The position numbers and the translations under genes were made by a program. A stretch of DNA of 64,000 nt from Chitinophagales bacterium (GTDB lineage Bacteria; Bacteroidota; Bacteroidia; Chitinophagales; Chitinophagaceae): positions 40,310-104,309 of the forward strand of contig JAATFV010000096.1 of NCBI GenBank assembly GCA_015655015.1, read 5' to 3'. Positions 18,691 to 28,300 of this stretch are shown piece after piece. Each line of letters opens with the position of its first letter. Position 1 is the first letter of the stretch. Under the pieces are notes generated by a model. The model was not told where the DNA came from. It saw only the letters and a program-made list of their open reading frames with translations, and did not search any database.

Positions 18691-19227
18691 CTACTCCACC
18701 AGCTTATAGATCGACGAGATATTCCTCCCAAGCCCGTCGTAATCCAGCCCATACCCCAGTAAGAATTTATTGGGGACAGCAAAGCCCAGGTAATCCACGG
18801 CTATCGGATAGACGGTCGCTTCCGGCTTATGCAGCAGGGCAGCGATCTTCAGCGAAGCAGGTTGCTGGTGCTCCAGCTGTGGCAGGAATTCGCTCAGGGT
18901 CTTGCCCGTATCCACAATATCCTCCAGGATCACTACATGCCTTCCGATCAGGTCTATGTCCAGTCCGATCGCGGTAATGACATGGCCGGAAGATTTCGTT
19001 CCCTTATAGGACGCCAGCTTGATAAAGCAGATCTCCGCTTCAATGGTAATCTCTTTGAACAGATCAGAAGCGAACATAAAGGCCCCATTGAGGATAGCGA
19101 TAAAGAGAGGCTTCCTCCCCGCATAATCCCGGTCGATCTGCTGAGCGATCGACTTTATCTTTTCTCCGATCAGCCCGGCGCTTAAATAAGGCTCAAATTC
19201 TTTATCGTGGACCCTGATAGTGGACAT
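18691..19227 (-). CDS. hpt: hypoxanthine phosphoribosyltransferase
   Basis: 178 residues, full length for this type I phosphoribosyltransferase. The PRPP-binding loop is EDIVDTGKT at residues 102-110, and ILNGAFMFASDL near residue 45 matches the family. It converts hypoxanthine and PRPP to IMP in purine salvage. Gaps of 23 and 40 bases to the two upstream genes on the same strand suggest that the O-methyltransferase, glucosaminidase and hpt genes form one transcript. Confidence 0.95.
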   Translation of the reverse strand: MSTIRVHDKEFEPYLSAGLIGEKIKSIAQQIDRDYAGRKPLFIAILNGAFMFASDLFKEITIEAEICFIKLASYKGTKSSGHVITAIGLDIDLIGRHVVILEDIVDTGKTLSEFLPQLEHQQPASLKIAALLHKPEATVYPIAVDYLGFAVPNKFLLGYGLDYDGLGRNISSIYKLVE

Positions 19228-19250
19228 GTTGACTGGTTTTCAGTAACTGA

Positions 19251-20324
19251 TTAATTCATTTTTCTCCCATCTGTGATCATTGGCCTTGCGGGAGCGGAAG
19301 ACTGTAAATAGATCTTCCCCCCGACTACCGGCTGCGTACCGGAATTCAGCTGGTTCATCTCCAGCAGGTCCTGGTAACGAACACCTTCCGCCTGGCAAAT
19401 ATCATATAAGCTCTCTCCCTCCCGGACAATATGGAATTCAACGGCCCCGGTCTTCCGCTTTCGTTGCAGGAACAGCAGCTGATCCCTGTCCAATACATCC
19501 TCCTCCTTCATATCATTGAACTCCAGCAAACGGGATAGGGGTAATTCATATTGATCGGCTACCGACAGGAGAGAAACTCCTGCTTTCACATAAATAACAC
19601 GGGTCTTATTGATGAGGAATTCCCCTGAGGGGTAGGACACCTCCGTATGTACATTATCCGTATGTACATTAACAGTAGTATCTCTTCCTTTACCCGGCAG
19701 CGGAAGAAAAGTATTATCCCCATTCTTTACCGGATTGCTGACCTTTGTTATAGAGCCGGCAACAGCGCCGGGCGCCGTCAGCACAACTTCGTCCGCCGGG
19801 CTCATCCTGCCCATGGCGATCAGCGTATATTGCTCCAGGTTATAATTATTGATCAGCTTGATCAGTATCTGGGAATAACGGATATTCGTCGCATACCCTG
19901 CCTTCCGCAAACCATAGGCCCATCCTTCATAGTCCGTAGGATCGAGCTTGAAGAGAAACGCATAACGGGAGCTTCCCCGCAGGAACTCCGAATGGTCCCG
20001 GTAAGAATCTTCCGCACTGGCATAACTGCGAAAACATTCCCCCCGGCTGTCGTCATCATGGTATACGACATCCCCCTTCCATTCGTCCTTGCACTTAATC
20101 CCGAAATGATTGTTGGCTTTTTTTACCAGCTCGCTGTTACCCGCTTCCGTCTCATGTATGCCCTGCGCCAGGATAATGGAGGCCGGGATGCCCGAACGCT
20201 GCATTTCCGCCATCGCCAGGGCTTTGTAAGTATTGATATAGGAAATGACGTCCGCACTGTTCTGCGCCTGCCCGTTTTTTCCTGCCATGACGATCAGGCA
20301 GGCTATTACGAATTTTACCTTCAT
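19251..20324 (-). CDS. secreted glucosaminidase with two LysM domains
   Basis: 357 residues: a signal peptide (ends GKNGQAQ), a GH73 glucosaminidase domain (about 25-170) with the catalytic glutamate in GIHETEAGNS (E58) and the typical NNHFGIKC segment, then two LysM modules (around 250-295 and 300-350; the second starts HIVREGESLYDICQ). It should bind peptidoglycan through LysM and cleave between GlcNAc and MurNAc during wall remodelling. The central linker is rich in Thr and Val. It sits between hpt and the O-methyltransferase in the same orientation. Confidence 0.93.
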   Translation of the reverse strand: MKVKFVIACLIVMAGKNGQAQNSADVISYINTYKALAMAEMQRSGIPASIILAQGIHETEAGNSELVKKANNHFGIKCKDEWKGDVVYHDDDSRGECFRSYASAEDSYRDHSEFLRGSSRYAFLFKLDPTDYEGWAYGLRKAGYATNIRYSQILIKLINNYNLEQYTLIAMGRMSPADEVVLTAPGAVAGSITKVSNPVKNGDNTFLPLPGKGRDTTVNVHTDNVHTEVSYPSGEFLINKTRVIYVKAGVSLLSVADQYELPLSRLLEFNDMKEEDVLDRDQLLFLQRKRKTGAVEFHIVREGESLYDICQAEGVRYQDLLEMNQLNSGTQPVVGGKIYLQSSAPARPMITDGRKMN

Positions 20325-20364
20325 TGGAGACCTTTTACCTTCATTACCATTACGAGACCCGAAT

Positions 20365-21003
20365 TTATTTCTTCCGGATGAACAATAGTCCGTCCCGAAT
20401 AGTCAGCATCACCCTTTCCACCGAATCGTCGGCATTTACCCACTCATTAAATGCCTGTATCGCTTTAGCGCTCTTCCCCGTTATCTCCTTTTCCAGCACC
20501 TGACCGTGAAATAACACGTTATCGGCGATGATCAACCCTCCTGACCTCAGTCGCGGCAATACTAATTTATAATATTCTGTATAATTTACCTTATCGGCGT
20601 CTATAAACACCAAATCCCAGACCTCCTCAAGGGCCGGGATGATCTCTAACGCATTTCCACGGTGTAAAATTATCCGATCCTGCCAATTTGCCCGCCTGAA
20701 ATTTTCAGCAGCCAGATCCGCATCCTCCTCTCTCAATTCAATCGTATGCAGCCGGCCGTCCTTCCCCAGCCCCCTGGCCAGGCATAAGGCGCTATAGCCC
20801 ATAAAAGTCCCTATTTCCAGGATCCGGTCAGGACGCAACACACAGCTGATCATTTCCAGGAATTTTCCCTGCAAATGACCGCTTAACATATGTGCCTGGG
20901 AATGATGTGCCTGCGTATACTCAGCGATCTCCTTCAACAGGGGGCTCTCCCCGGAAGAATACCGTTCCGCATAGTCCTGCACCAATGGGTTGATAAGTTC
21001 CAT
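20365..21003 (-). CDS. SAM-dependent O-methyltransferase
   Basis: 212 residues with the class I fold of the caffeoyl-CoA/catechol O-methyltransferase family: the SAM loop ILEIGTFMGYSALCLARGL, then the metal-binding segment FIDADKVNY and ADNVLFHGQV. Some bacterial relatives modify tRNA (TrmR), others small phenolics, so the substrate cannot be read from the sequence. A perfect -7 box lies just upstream, and the gene leads the O-methyltransferase, glucosaminidase, hpt series. Confidence 0.9.
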   Translation of the reverse strand: MELINPLVQDYAERYSSGESPLLKEIAEYTQAHHSQAHMLSGHLQGKFLEMISCVLRPDRILEIGTFMGYSALCLARGLGKDGRLHTIELREEDADLAAENFRRANWQDRIILHRGNALEIIPALEEVWDLVFIDADKVNYTEYYKLVLPRLRSGGLIIADNVLFHGQVLEKEITGKSAKAIQAFNEWVNADDSVERVMLTIRDGLLFIRKK

Positions 21004-21019
21004 TCCGGTAAATTTCCGG

Positions 21020-21027
21020 CAAAGATA
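21020..21027 (-). promoter_or_regulatory. TAnnTTTG box upstream of the O-methyltransferase operon
   Basis: On the minus strand this reads TATCTTTG, an exact -7 match. A TTTG lies 16 bases further upstream (21047-21044), shorter than the preferred 19-21. The implied leader is about 10 bases. Confidence 0.42.
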
Positions 21028-21090
21028 ACCTTTTAAAAAGCATCAAAAATTGGCCTGCAACGCATGCTGCTTATAGAAGCCGGGCACCTA

Positions 21091-21193
21091 TTCCGCCACC
21101 CTGCCGCTAATTTCGTCGCCCTGCTGTTAGTTTCCGTCACCCCGCTGTTAGTTTCCGTCACCCGCCGTTAGTTTCCGCCACCCTGCTGTTAGT
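21091..21193. repeat. 21-bp minisatellite, five imperfect units
   Basis: Five tandem units at 21091-21111, 21112-21131, 21132-21152, 21153-21172 and 21173-21193 are related to ttccgtcaccctgctgttag. Three are 21 bp and two are 20 bp. On the minus strand the 21-bp unit encodes a heptapeptide of the type TNSRVAE. The tract overlaps the 3' end of the symporter gene, whose stop codon falls in the fourth unit. Confidence 0.85.
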
Positions 21194-22699
21194 TTGTATC
21201 AGCCTTTTTTTTGAAATGCCCAGCAGGCCGAGAAAGGTTAATATGCCGTTAATCAGCAGCAATTCGATCCCTATCTGGAACCCTCCCAGCCAGGAGGCGG
21301 AATACCGGCTGATAAAATAACAACAGGTAGGCGCCAGCAGGCAAATGGCTGTCACGATCCAGTGATTGGGCAGACTCCGCTTCGTAAGGATCCCGAATGC
21401 AAATAAGCCCAGCAGGGGGCCATAGGTATAGCCGGCCAGGTCGAGAATGATATAGATGATCGACTTGCTGTCGATCCATTTGAACACGAGGATGCAGATC
21501 AGAAAAATAATAGCAAAACAGATATGCACCGTTATACGGGTCCTCTTTTTTTGCTGCTCATTGAGGTCCGTCTTATTCCGCAGGTCCAGCAGATCGATGC
21601 AAAAGGAAGAGGTCAGCGCCGTCAGCGCCCCATCGGCGCTTGGGAAAAGAGCGGAGATCAATCCAATGATGAAAATGATCGAAACGGCTTTGGGGAGGTA
21701 ATGAAGGGCCAGTGTCGGAAAAAGATCGTCGCCGATCACATTCTGCCCGTTCAGGAGTAATTGATGGTCCTGATAAACCGCCCCATTATGCGTTATAAAG
21801 AGATACAACAATCCCCCCAGTAACAGGAAGAGAAAATTCACCAGCACCAGCACCACGCTAAAGGAGACGATATTTTTCTGAGAGTCCTTCAGGTTCCGGA
21901 CGCTGATATTCTTCTGCATCATCTCCTGGTCCAGGCCTGTCATGGCGATCATGATGAATATACCGCCAATGATCTGCTTGCCGAAGAATCCCTTGTCCCT
22001 GATATCCGTATTGAAGACCCGGGTAAACCCTCTTTCATCCAGCGCCTGTAGCGCGCCGCCAAAGCTCAGGTTCATATGCTGCAGGATATAGATCGTACAC
22101 ACGACGAGTCCCAGCAACATAAAAGAAGTTTGCAGGGTGTCCGTGTAAACGATCGTTTTTACCCCTCCTTCAAAAGTATACAGCAGGATCATTAACAGGA
22201 TGATAAACGTGGTCAGCGCAAAAGGCACCCCCATTTCTTTCAGGATAAAAATATGCAATACATTGATAACAAGATAAAGGCGGGCGGTAGCCCCCACGGT
22301 ACGCGAGATGATAAAGAACAGCGAGCCCGTCCGGTAGGCGATCTTGCCAAAACGGGTAAGGAGGTAATTATATATGGAAGTTAATTGCAGCCGGTAATAG
22401 AGGGGCAACAGGACAAAAGCGATCACCATGCATCCAAGCCAGTTGCCGATCACGACCTGGAAATAACCGAAAGCTTTATGGGCCACTCCCGCAAAATCTC
22501 CCACGGTCCCGGGCACCGATACAAATGTCACTCCGGATAAAAGGGTGCCGATCATGCCAAAAGATACCAGCATCCAGTTGGAATTCCGGTTGCCGATAAA
22601 AAAACTATCGTTATTGGAATGACGCGAAGTACGCCAGGCTACGCCTAACAATACCAGGAAATAACCGATCACGAAAGAAAACAGCAGAAATGGGGACAT
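21158..22699 (-). CDS. sodium:solute symporter (SSS family)
   Basis: 513 residues with about thirteen hydrophobic segments and the LeuT-fold SSS pattern, including GTLLSGVTFVSVPGTVGDFA in the first core helix and SALFPSADGALTALTSSFC in helix 8 (Ser and Thr for sodium). Substrate unknown; such bacterial members carry sugars, amino acids or small acids. The last residues (IQTNSRVAETNGG) come from the 21-bp minisatellite: a 20-bp unit shifts the frame into a TGA, so the C-terminal tail depends on repeat length. The gene is divergent from the LOG gene across 69 AT-rich bases. Confidence 0.9.
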   Translation of the reverse strand: MSPFLLFSFVIGYFLVLLGVAWRTSRHSNNDSFFIGNRNSNWMLVSFGMIGTLLSGVTFVSVPGTVGDFAGVAHKAFGYFQVVIGNWLGCMVIAFVLLPLYYRLQLTSIYNYLLTRFGKIAYRTGSLFFIISRTVGATARLYLVINVLHIFILKEMGVPFALTTFIILLMILLYTFEGGVKTIVYTDTLQTSFMLLGLVVCTIYILQHMNLSFGGALQALDERGFTRVFNTDIRDKGFFGKQIIGGIFIMIAMTGLDQEMMQKNISVRNLKDSQKNIVSFSVVLVLVNFLFLLLGGLLYLFITHNGAVYQDHQLLLNGQNVIGDDLFPTLALHYLPKAVSIIFIIGLISALFPSADGALTALTSSFCIDLLDLRNKTDLNEQQKKRTRITVHICFAIIFLICILVFKWIDSKSIIYIILDLAGYTYGPLLGLFAFGILTKRSLPNHWIVTAICLLAPTCCYFISRYSASWLGGFQIGIELLLINGILTFLGLLGISKKRLIQTNSRVAETNGG

Positions 22700-22768
22700 A
22701 GGCCAATTTAATAATAATTAGGAAATACAAGCTTAATAATTGAATTTTAATTTGAATTAAACATAATT

Positions 22769-23308
22769 ATGAAGACTCAATCCGTAGCGGTCTTTTGCGG
22801 CTCTCAAACAGGAAATGATCCCCTGTTTGCCAGCCATACGGCGGAATTAGGCAGGCTCATCGCCCTATTAAAATTGAAATTGATCTATGGAGGCGGCAGT
22901 ACAGGCCTGATGGGAATTGTAGCAGATGCCGTCCTGGCAGGAGAAGGCCATGTCGCAGGCATCATTCCCGAACGATTGAAGGAGTGGGAACGCCATCATA
23001 AAGGCCTGACAGAGCTGGCCATCGTTCCCGACATGCATACCCGTAAAAAAATGATGTATGACCGATGCGACGCCGCCATCATCCTCCCGGGGGGCTTCGG
23101 CACCCTGGATGAACTTTTCGAGATGCTGACCTGGAATCAATTGAAGATCCACGACAAAAAGATCTATATCCTCAATTCAGGCGGATTTTACAACCACCTG
23201 CTAGGCCATTTACGCCAGATGGAAAAAGAAGGTTTCCTCTATGATGCCCTGGAAGAAAGGATCCACTTTTGTGAAACACCGGTGGAAGTCTTCAACAGGA
23301 TTGTCTAG
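22769..23308 (+). CDS. LOG-family nucleotide phosphoribohydrolase (TIGR00730)
   Basis: 179 residues, a single Rossmann-like domain with the LOG motif PGGFGTLDE at residues 107-115 and an upstream arginine-lysine segment (MHTRKKMMYDRCDA). Family enzymes hydrolyse nucleoside 5'-monophosphates, including cytokinin riboside monophosphates, to free base and ribose 5-phosphate; in bacteria without cytokinin the role is general nucleotide salvage or housecleaning. It converges on the barrel gene at 23445; the 136-base gap between them shows no convincing terminator. Confidence 0.92.
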   Translation: MKTQSVAVFCGSQTGNDPLFASHTAELGRLIALLKLKLIYGGGSTGLMGIVADAVLAGEGHVAGIIPERLKEWERHHKGLTELAIVPDMHTRKKMMYDRCDAAIILPGGFGTLDELFEMLTWNQLKIHDKKIYILNSGGFYNHLLGHLRQMEKEGFLYDALEERIHFCETPVEVFNRIV

Positions 23309-23444
23309 CCAGGGTCTTTAACAGGCCCCGTCTGACCAGGATATCCTCCAACAGGATCGTATACATCCCTGCCAGCCTTGCTTCCAAACACTGGTCCCTG
23401 CATCTACCCGGCAACCCGCCCGTATTCCGGGAAGACAGTAGTTG

Positions 23445-24074
23445 CTACCTTCTCGGATGCAGGTAAAAGTCAAAGCCCGCCCGGACAACCGGCAGAACGG
23501 TTCCATTGAAGTCCCGGTAAGGAGAATACTGGCTGTTCAGAACATCCAGGCTAACGGAAATAAAGAAACTGCTCTGGCCCACAATCCGTTGCCCGTAACC
23601 GACTCCCAGCAGCAAGCTGGCGGCATTCGTGGTCTGAGAGGCCGATCCGCCCCCGGGATACATATCCTTTGCACTATAATTGATGAAATTATATTCCGGC
23701 TGCGCCTGGAAGAAAAGGAAAGGCAGTGGCCAGACCCGGCCAAAAAGCCCGGCCCCATAATTGAAGCTCCGGTAACGAATATTATCATTAAAATTAGGAT
23801 CCGCTCTTTCTGAATTATAGTTCAGGTTCACCACCACTCCCGCATCCAGCCACTTATTCAGGGAATATCCTATTTCGGGATTGGCGCCCACATTGAAATC
23901 ATAGGAACTATATCCAAGGCTCAGACTCCCCCCGATAAACAAATTCTCTTTCAGAAAGCCCGTCCCCGGACCTTCATCAGAATAAGTATTGACCCGATTT
24001 GGCATATGCCCCTGCGCAAAACCTCCTGCAACTATCAGCAATAAACCTAATGCAATTACAACTCTTTTTATCAT
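23445..24074 (-). CDS. small outer-membrane beta-barrel protein
   Basis: 209 residues with a signal peptide (ends VAGGFAQG) and alternating amphipathic strands with frequent aromatic residues (FIGGSLSLGYSSYDF, EIGYSLNKWLDAGVVVNLNY), ending YLHPRR. This is the pattern of eight-stranded outer-membrane barrels of Bacteroidota. No specific function is visible. It is the last of a run of minus-strand genes beginning with two PKD adhesins and a PorP/SprF protein; the 136-base space in front of it holds a direct repeat. Confidence 0.75.
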   Translation of the reverse strand: MIKRVVIALGLLLIVAGGFAQGHMPNRVNTYSDEGPGTGFLKENLFIGGSLSLGYSSYDFNVGANPEIGYSLNKWLDAGVVVNLNYNSERADPNFNDNIRYRSFNYGAGLFGRVWPLPFLFFQAQPEYNFINYSAKDMYPGGGSASQTTNAASLLLGVGYGQRIVGQSSFFISVSLDVLNSQYSPYRDFNGTVLPVVRAGFDFYLHPRR

Positions 24075-24102
24075 TGTTTTCTTTTTGTTTGTACCATACT
24101 TT

Positions 24103-24196
24103 CCTGTCTGTCAAGATATATCATTTTAAGGCAATACCCGTCATAACTTATCATCTTTATGCCTGTCTGTCACAAAATATTATCCTAAGGCATACC
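24103..24196. repeat. imperfect 35-36 bp direct repeat
   Basis: Two related copies, 24103-24138 and 24162-24196, both begin cctgtctgtca and end with taaggca(a)tacc, 59 bases apart start to start, between the PorP/SprF gene and the barrel gene. They could be paired binding sites for a regulator or a local duplication. Confidence 0.5.
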
Positions 24197-24210
24197 TGCC
24201 ACGGCTTCTG

Positions 24211-25242
24211 TCACGGCTTAAAGCTCGGGCACAGCGACTGGTGCCTGTCCCCATTATACTGGCTGTAAAATCCCTGGTTCACCAGGGCGAACTCATAAGC
24301 CCCAAAGCCGCCATCATAATGTTTCGCCGAAGAAGTCGTCACATCATACGTGAAGGTCAGCTTGAGATTTTTATAAATGAACCCGATCATCGGTATAATA
24401 GCGTCTCCCGGCCGGTAATACAGTCCCCCGACCACCTGCTGATCGCCTTCATCCTGGAGATTGTACTGCAAATTAAGTCCCAGCACAGCTTCCGAAGCCC
24501 CTGCCATGCTGGTATAATATCCCATAGGATTGAGAATGACCTGATCACTCACTTTAAGGCTGGCATTGAGGAACCCGATATAACGGGGAGCGATCCGGCT
24601 GTCAAAACCCGACGGGTCCGTGCTGAAAAAGGATTCCCTTGGCCGGTTGATGTGCTGCACGGAAAAACCCGCATTCAGATAGGTCTTATTGTTGGGGAAA
24701 TAGGCATAGTTCAGTCCCAGCTGCATGTCAAAGTAATTTACATTCGGCTGATCGATCACCACGCTCGTTGGTAACTGGTTATTGAAAAAATTACCGTCGA
24801 ACTGGTCGGGAAATTTCAAGGTGGAAGTATTGATCCGTTTATTGACGAGCCCTACATTGAATCCGGCCGATATAAGGCTGGCATATCCTACCATCTGGTG
24901 ATAGGCCACCGATCCATATACCTGCGTGGACGTCAGCGTACCGGAGCCCGCATCGTCCCGGAGTATAACGCCGCCCAGGCCCATCCAGCCATTTTCGATC
25001 CTGTTCCGGAATACCTGTGCATCTCCCCACAAGCTCATGGTCCGGTAAGGAACGGACATGATAGGCGACCACTGATCCCGGTAATTGGCGCCAATACGAT
25101 AGTCGGCATCCGGGATAAATCCGGTATTGGCGGGATTGGTCGTTAAAGGAGAATTAAACCATTGGGAAAAATGAAGATCCTGCGCCCTACCGCTTAACGC
25201 AGCCCAGATGATACAACCCCCCAGCAATATTATTTTTTTCAC
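24211..25242 (-). CDS. PorP/SprF family T9SS-associated outer-membrane protein
   Basis: About 343 residues starting from GTG at 25242 (MKKIILLGG...), which gives a clean signal peptide ending SGRAQ; the frame is open 14 codons further but without a sensible leader. Directly after the cut comes the family motif DLHFSQWFNSPLTTNPANTG, then a beta-barrel-like body. It follows two tandem type B sorting-domain adhesins on the same strand, repeating the adhesin-then-PorP order seen at 7264-12736, and is therefore their likely export or anchoring partner. Confidence 0.92.
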   Translation of the reverse strand: MKKIILLGGCIIWAALSGRAQDLHFSQWFNSPLTTNPANTGFIPDADYRIGANYRDQWSPIMSVPYRTMSLWGDAQVFRNRIENGWMGLGGVILRDDAGSGTLTSTQVYGSVAYHQMVGYASLISAGFNVGLVNKRINTSTLKFPDQFDGNFFNNQLPTSVVIDQPNVNYFDMQLGLNYAYFPNNKTYLNAGFSVQHINRPRESFFSTDPSGFDSRIAPRYIGFLNASLKVSDQVILNPMGYYTSMAGASEAVLGLNLQYNLQDEGDQQVVGGLYYRPGDAIIPMIGFIYKNLKLTFTYDVTTSSAKHYDGGFGAYEFALVNQGFYSQYNGDRHQSLCPSFKP

Positions 25243-25388
25243 GCCCCTCAGTTTTTGGAAGCGACAGGCTCCCGGTGTATACAATATAATTTACGTTCTC
25301 TCATGCATTTTGGTTGTTTCCCATCCGCCTTAAACAACCGTCTTGGCAGATCGACTCAACCCATTTAAAATTTAAAACAGTAACAACT

Positions 25389-28300
25389 TTACCGTATCAA
25401 AGTTATATCTCCTTTCTTATTTACATGTTTTCCATCTGAAAATTCGGCCTCCAGGGTATACCCATACACCTCCATAGGCTGCAGCTTGCCCTGGTAAGTG
25501 CCATCCCATCCCACGTCCTGGTCATTCGACTGGAAGACCATCTGTCCCCAGCGGTTGTAGATCCGGAATACCAGGCGGGTGATGCCAAAGCCCGCCACCT
25601 TGACAACGCTATTCTGCCCAAATCGACCCGGCGTGAAGGCATTCGGAACGTCCAGCAATGGATGGATCAGGGTCGCCACCGGATGACAGACCGTATCCGA
25701 ACAGCCATATTGGTTGAAAGCCACCAGGCACACATTAAAGGTATCCGTCGCCTTGTACAGGTGCTGCGCGGTATCTATCGCAGTCTGTACCAAAGTGTCC
25801 CCATCCCCGAAATCCCAGACGAACCGTACCCCATCCTGGGAAGACTGGTTCGTAAAGATGATGGGGGTATTTGCTACAGGCGGGGAAGGAACATAGGTAA
25901 AAGCGGCAGTCGGCCGGCCGCTCACCAGGATGGTCTGAAGGGTGTCGTCCGTTTTATTGCAGGTGGTGTTATCGTTCACGGTGAGTTTGACAACATAGGT
26001 CCCCGGGCCGGCATAAAGATGACTGGGCGACGGTTCCGTGGAAGTAGTGCCATCCCCGAAATCCCAGAAGAATTCCAGGCCCCCCAGAGAGGTATTGTCA
26101 AAAATGGCGGTATAAGGATCACAGCCGGTAGCCGGTGTCACAAATAGAGCTTTTGTCAGGGGCGACACCCGGATAGTCTCTGTCACGGAATCAGGGTAAT
26201 TGCAATAGGCCGTATCCATCAGGATAAGGCTGACAAGGTAAGTCCCGGCAGCACCAAAAGTATGTGGCAGATCGCCGCCGACAGGATTGTCGGGTTTCGG
26301 CTGGGGAGTATCACTGAATCTCCACACAAAAGAGCTGCTCCCGAAAGGCTTGGTGGAAGGGGCCGTAGACGTATTGTTGAACACGTAAGACAGGGATTCG
26401 CAACCTCCTGTTTTTTCAAAGTTAAAATCCAGGACAGCCCTGTCCGTCCGGGCAATTACGTGACGATAGGACGTATCCCGGCCATTACAGCTGTTCGAAT
26501 CGATGGCCACCATCATCACCGTGTACCTGCCCGGCAGATTATAGGTATGGCTGACGGAAAAATCGGTCGTAGCGGTATCCGCTCCCCCATCCCCGAAATT
26601 CCATATATAGGACTTCGCATTCCGGATCGTATCCTGGAAAACAGCATCCATCGGGATGCAGCCTGAAGTATCATTGGCGCGCCCATTCACGGAAGCTCTC
26701 AGCCCGGCAGCAACACCGGCAAAATTAAAAGCGATCTTTACCGCAGCCAGGTTGCAGCCATTCGTGCCGGCGCCGTTCCTGGGCGACCAGACACCCGGCG
26801 TGGTAGGAAAAGGTTTGGTAGTGCCCCCATTGCAATTGGCGCAAATGGCCTGGTAAATGATCCCATTCTGGTCGTACCGGCTGGTGCCTCCATCCACGTG
26901 CTCACTGATACTCTTGCCGTTATCGTCCTGCCCATAAAAAGTGCCGTATAACAAGGCGGAAGAATTTTTCTTTAATACGATAAAATAGAAATCCCGGTTA
27001 TCTGTCTGCCTTTTGATCGCGTCCCCGGTAGTAGGCATTCCCAGGGTCCCGGACAGCCCATAAGGATCCGCCTCCCCCCCGATGATCCATCCCCCCCAGC
27101 CGGAAACATACACATTCTCGCAGCGGTCCACCAGGAAAGCCACCGGCGAAATATTGGGCTGATTGCCCTTAGGCCCCGCCCCTGGCGCCAGCCCGAATGT
27201 CGTGGAATAGACATAGGCGGAAAGGTCTGGCTGCAGCTTGGAGACAAACTGCTTGGCCCCGGCAGTAAAGTAAAGCACATTCGGGGTCACCGGCCAGGTG
27301 CCGTTCGTCGTCCCCATAATATAAGGAAATCCATTTTTATCAACCTGTATCCCATAAACGGCGTCCGCCACGGAAGTACCAAAATAGCTGCTCTTTTTTT
27401 GAGTAGCGCCATCCGGAGAGATCACCGTCACAAAGCCATCGCAGAGCCCTCCGCTATAAACCGGCTGGATCACCCCCGCCTTGTCTCCCGGGAAATTGCT
27501 GCTGGTAGTGGCGCCGCCCACATAAATATCTCCGTTGACAGGATTGGCTTTTAGCACAAAAGCCGCATCACTGCCCAAGCCGCCGAGAAAGCTGCTCCAT
27601 ATGAGGTGATTACAATCAGGATCGATCTTCAGCACCACGCCATCCTGCCGGCCACCCCCATAATTAGGCTGGAATACAGTCCCCACAATGGGAAAGCCCC
27701 CTTCCCGGGAGGAAGATTGGGTAGAAGCCGCTACAAGGATATTATTCGAGCCGTCGAGAACAACCTCGCTGCGGGAATCATCCCCGTAGTTCCGGACGAG
27801 AGAGTCTGCTTTTTCATTGCGGCTCCTGAGCTGATCTTCCATATTCGCACAATCGTTCCCCGTACCCCCGATCCGCATACAGCCGATCATCGTGCTCCCG
27901 GAAGGATCCAGTTTCGCCACGAACATATCCGCCGCTCCCCCGGGGCCGGCCGTCGTTTTATACGGAAAATCCGAAGAATAGGTCCTGCCCAGCACGATCA
28001 GGTTACCCTGGGCATCACAGATCATGCTATGGGGAGTTTCGCTATCATTGCCCCCGATATAAGTAGCATACACCTTATTCGACCCGTTACTGCTGAACTT
28101 GATAATGCCGACATCGAATTGCCCTCCGCCATAGTTCGGCTGCAGGATACCGGTAGTCCAGGGAAAAGCGCCCCCGAATACAATGCCGCCGGCAAAAAAG
28201 CTGCCATCCGGACCCGGTGTAGCCGTAAAACCCCAGTTGCTCACCTTGCTACCGGTGAATGTGCAAAAGACCAGGGTAGGGTCGATGATCAGGGTAGATG

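Noticed and set aside
21091..21193. Short CRISPR array
   Set aside because: Units are 20-21 bp with no spacers and encode heptapeptides of the symporter tail; simple minisatellite.
25312..25339. 8-bp inverted repeat ggttgttt/aaacaacc as a terminator between adhesin and PorP/SprF
   Set aside because: Short stem, 12-base loop and no U tract on the coding strand; the genes are probably co-transcribed.
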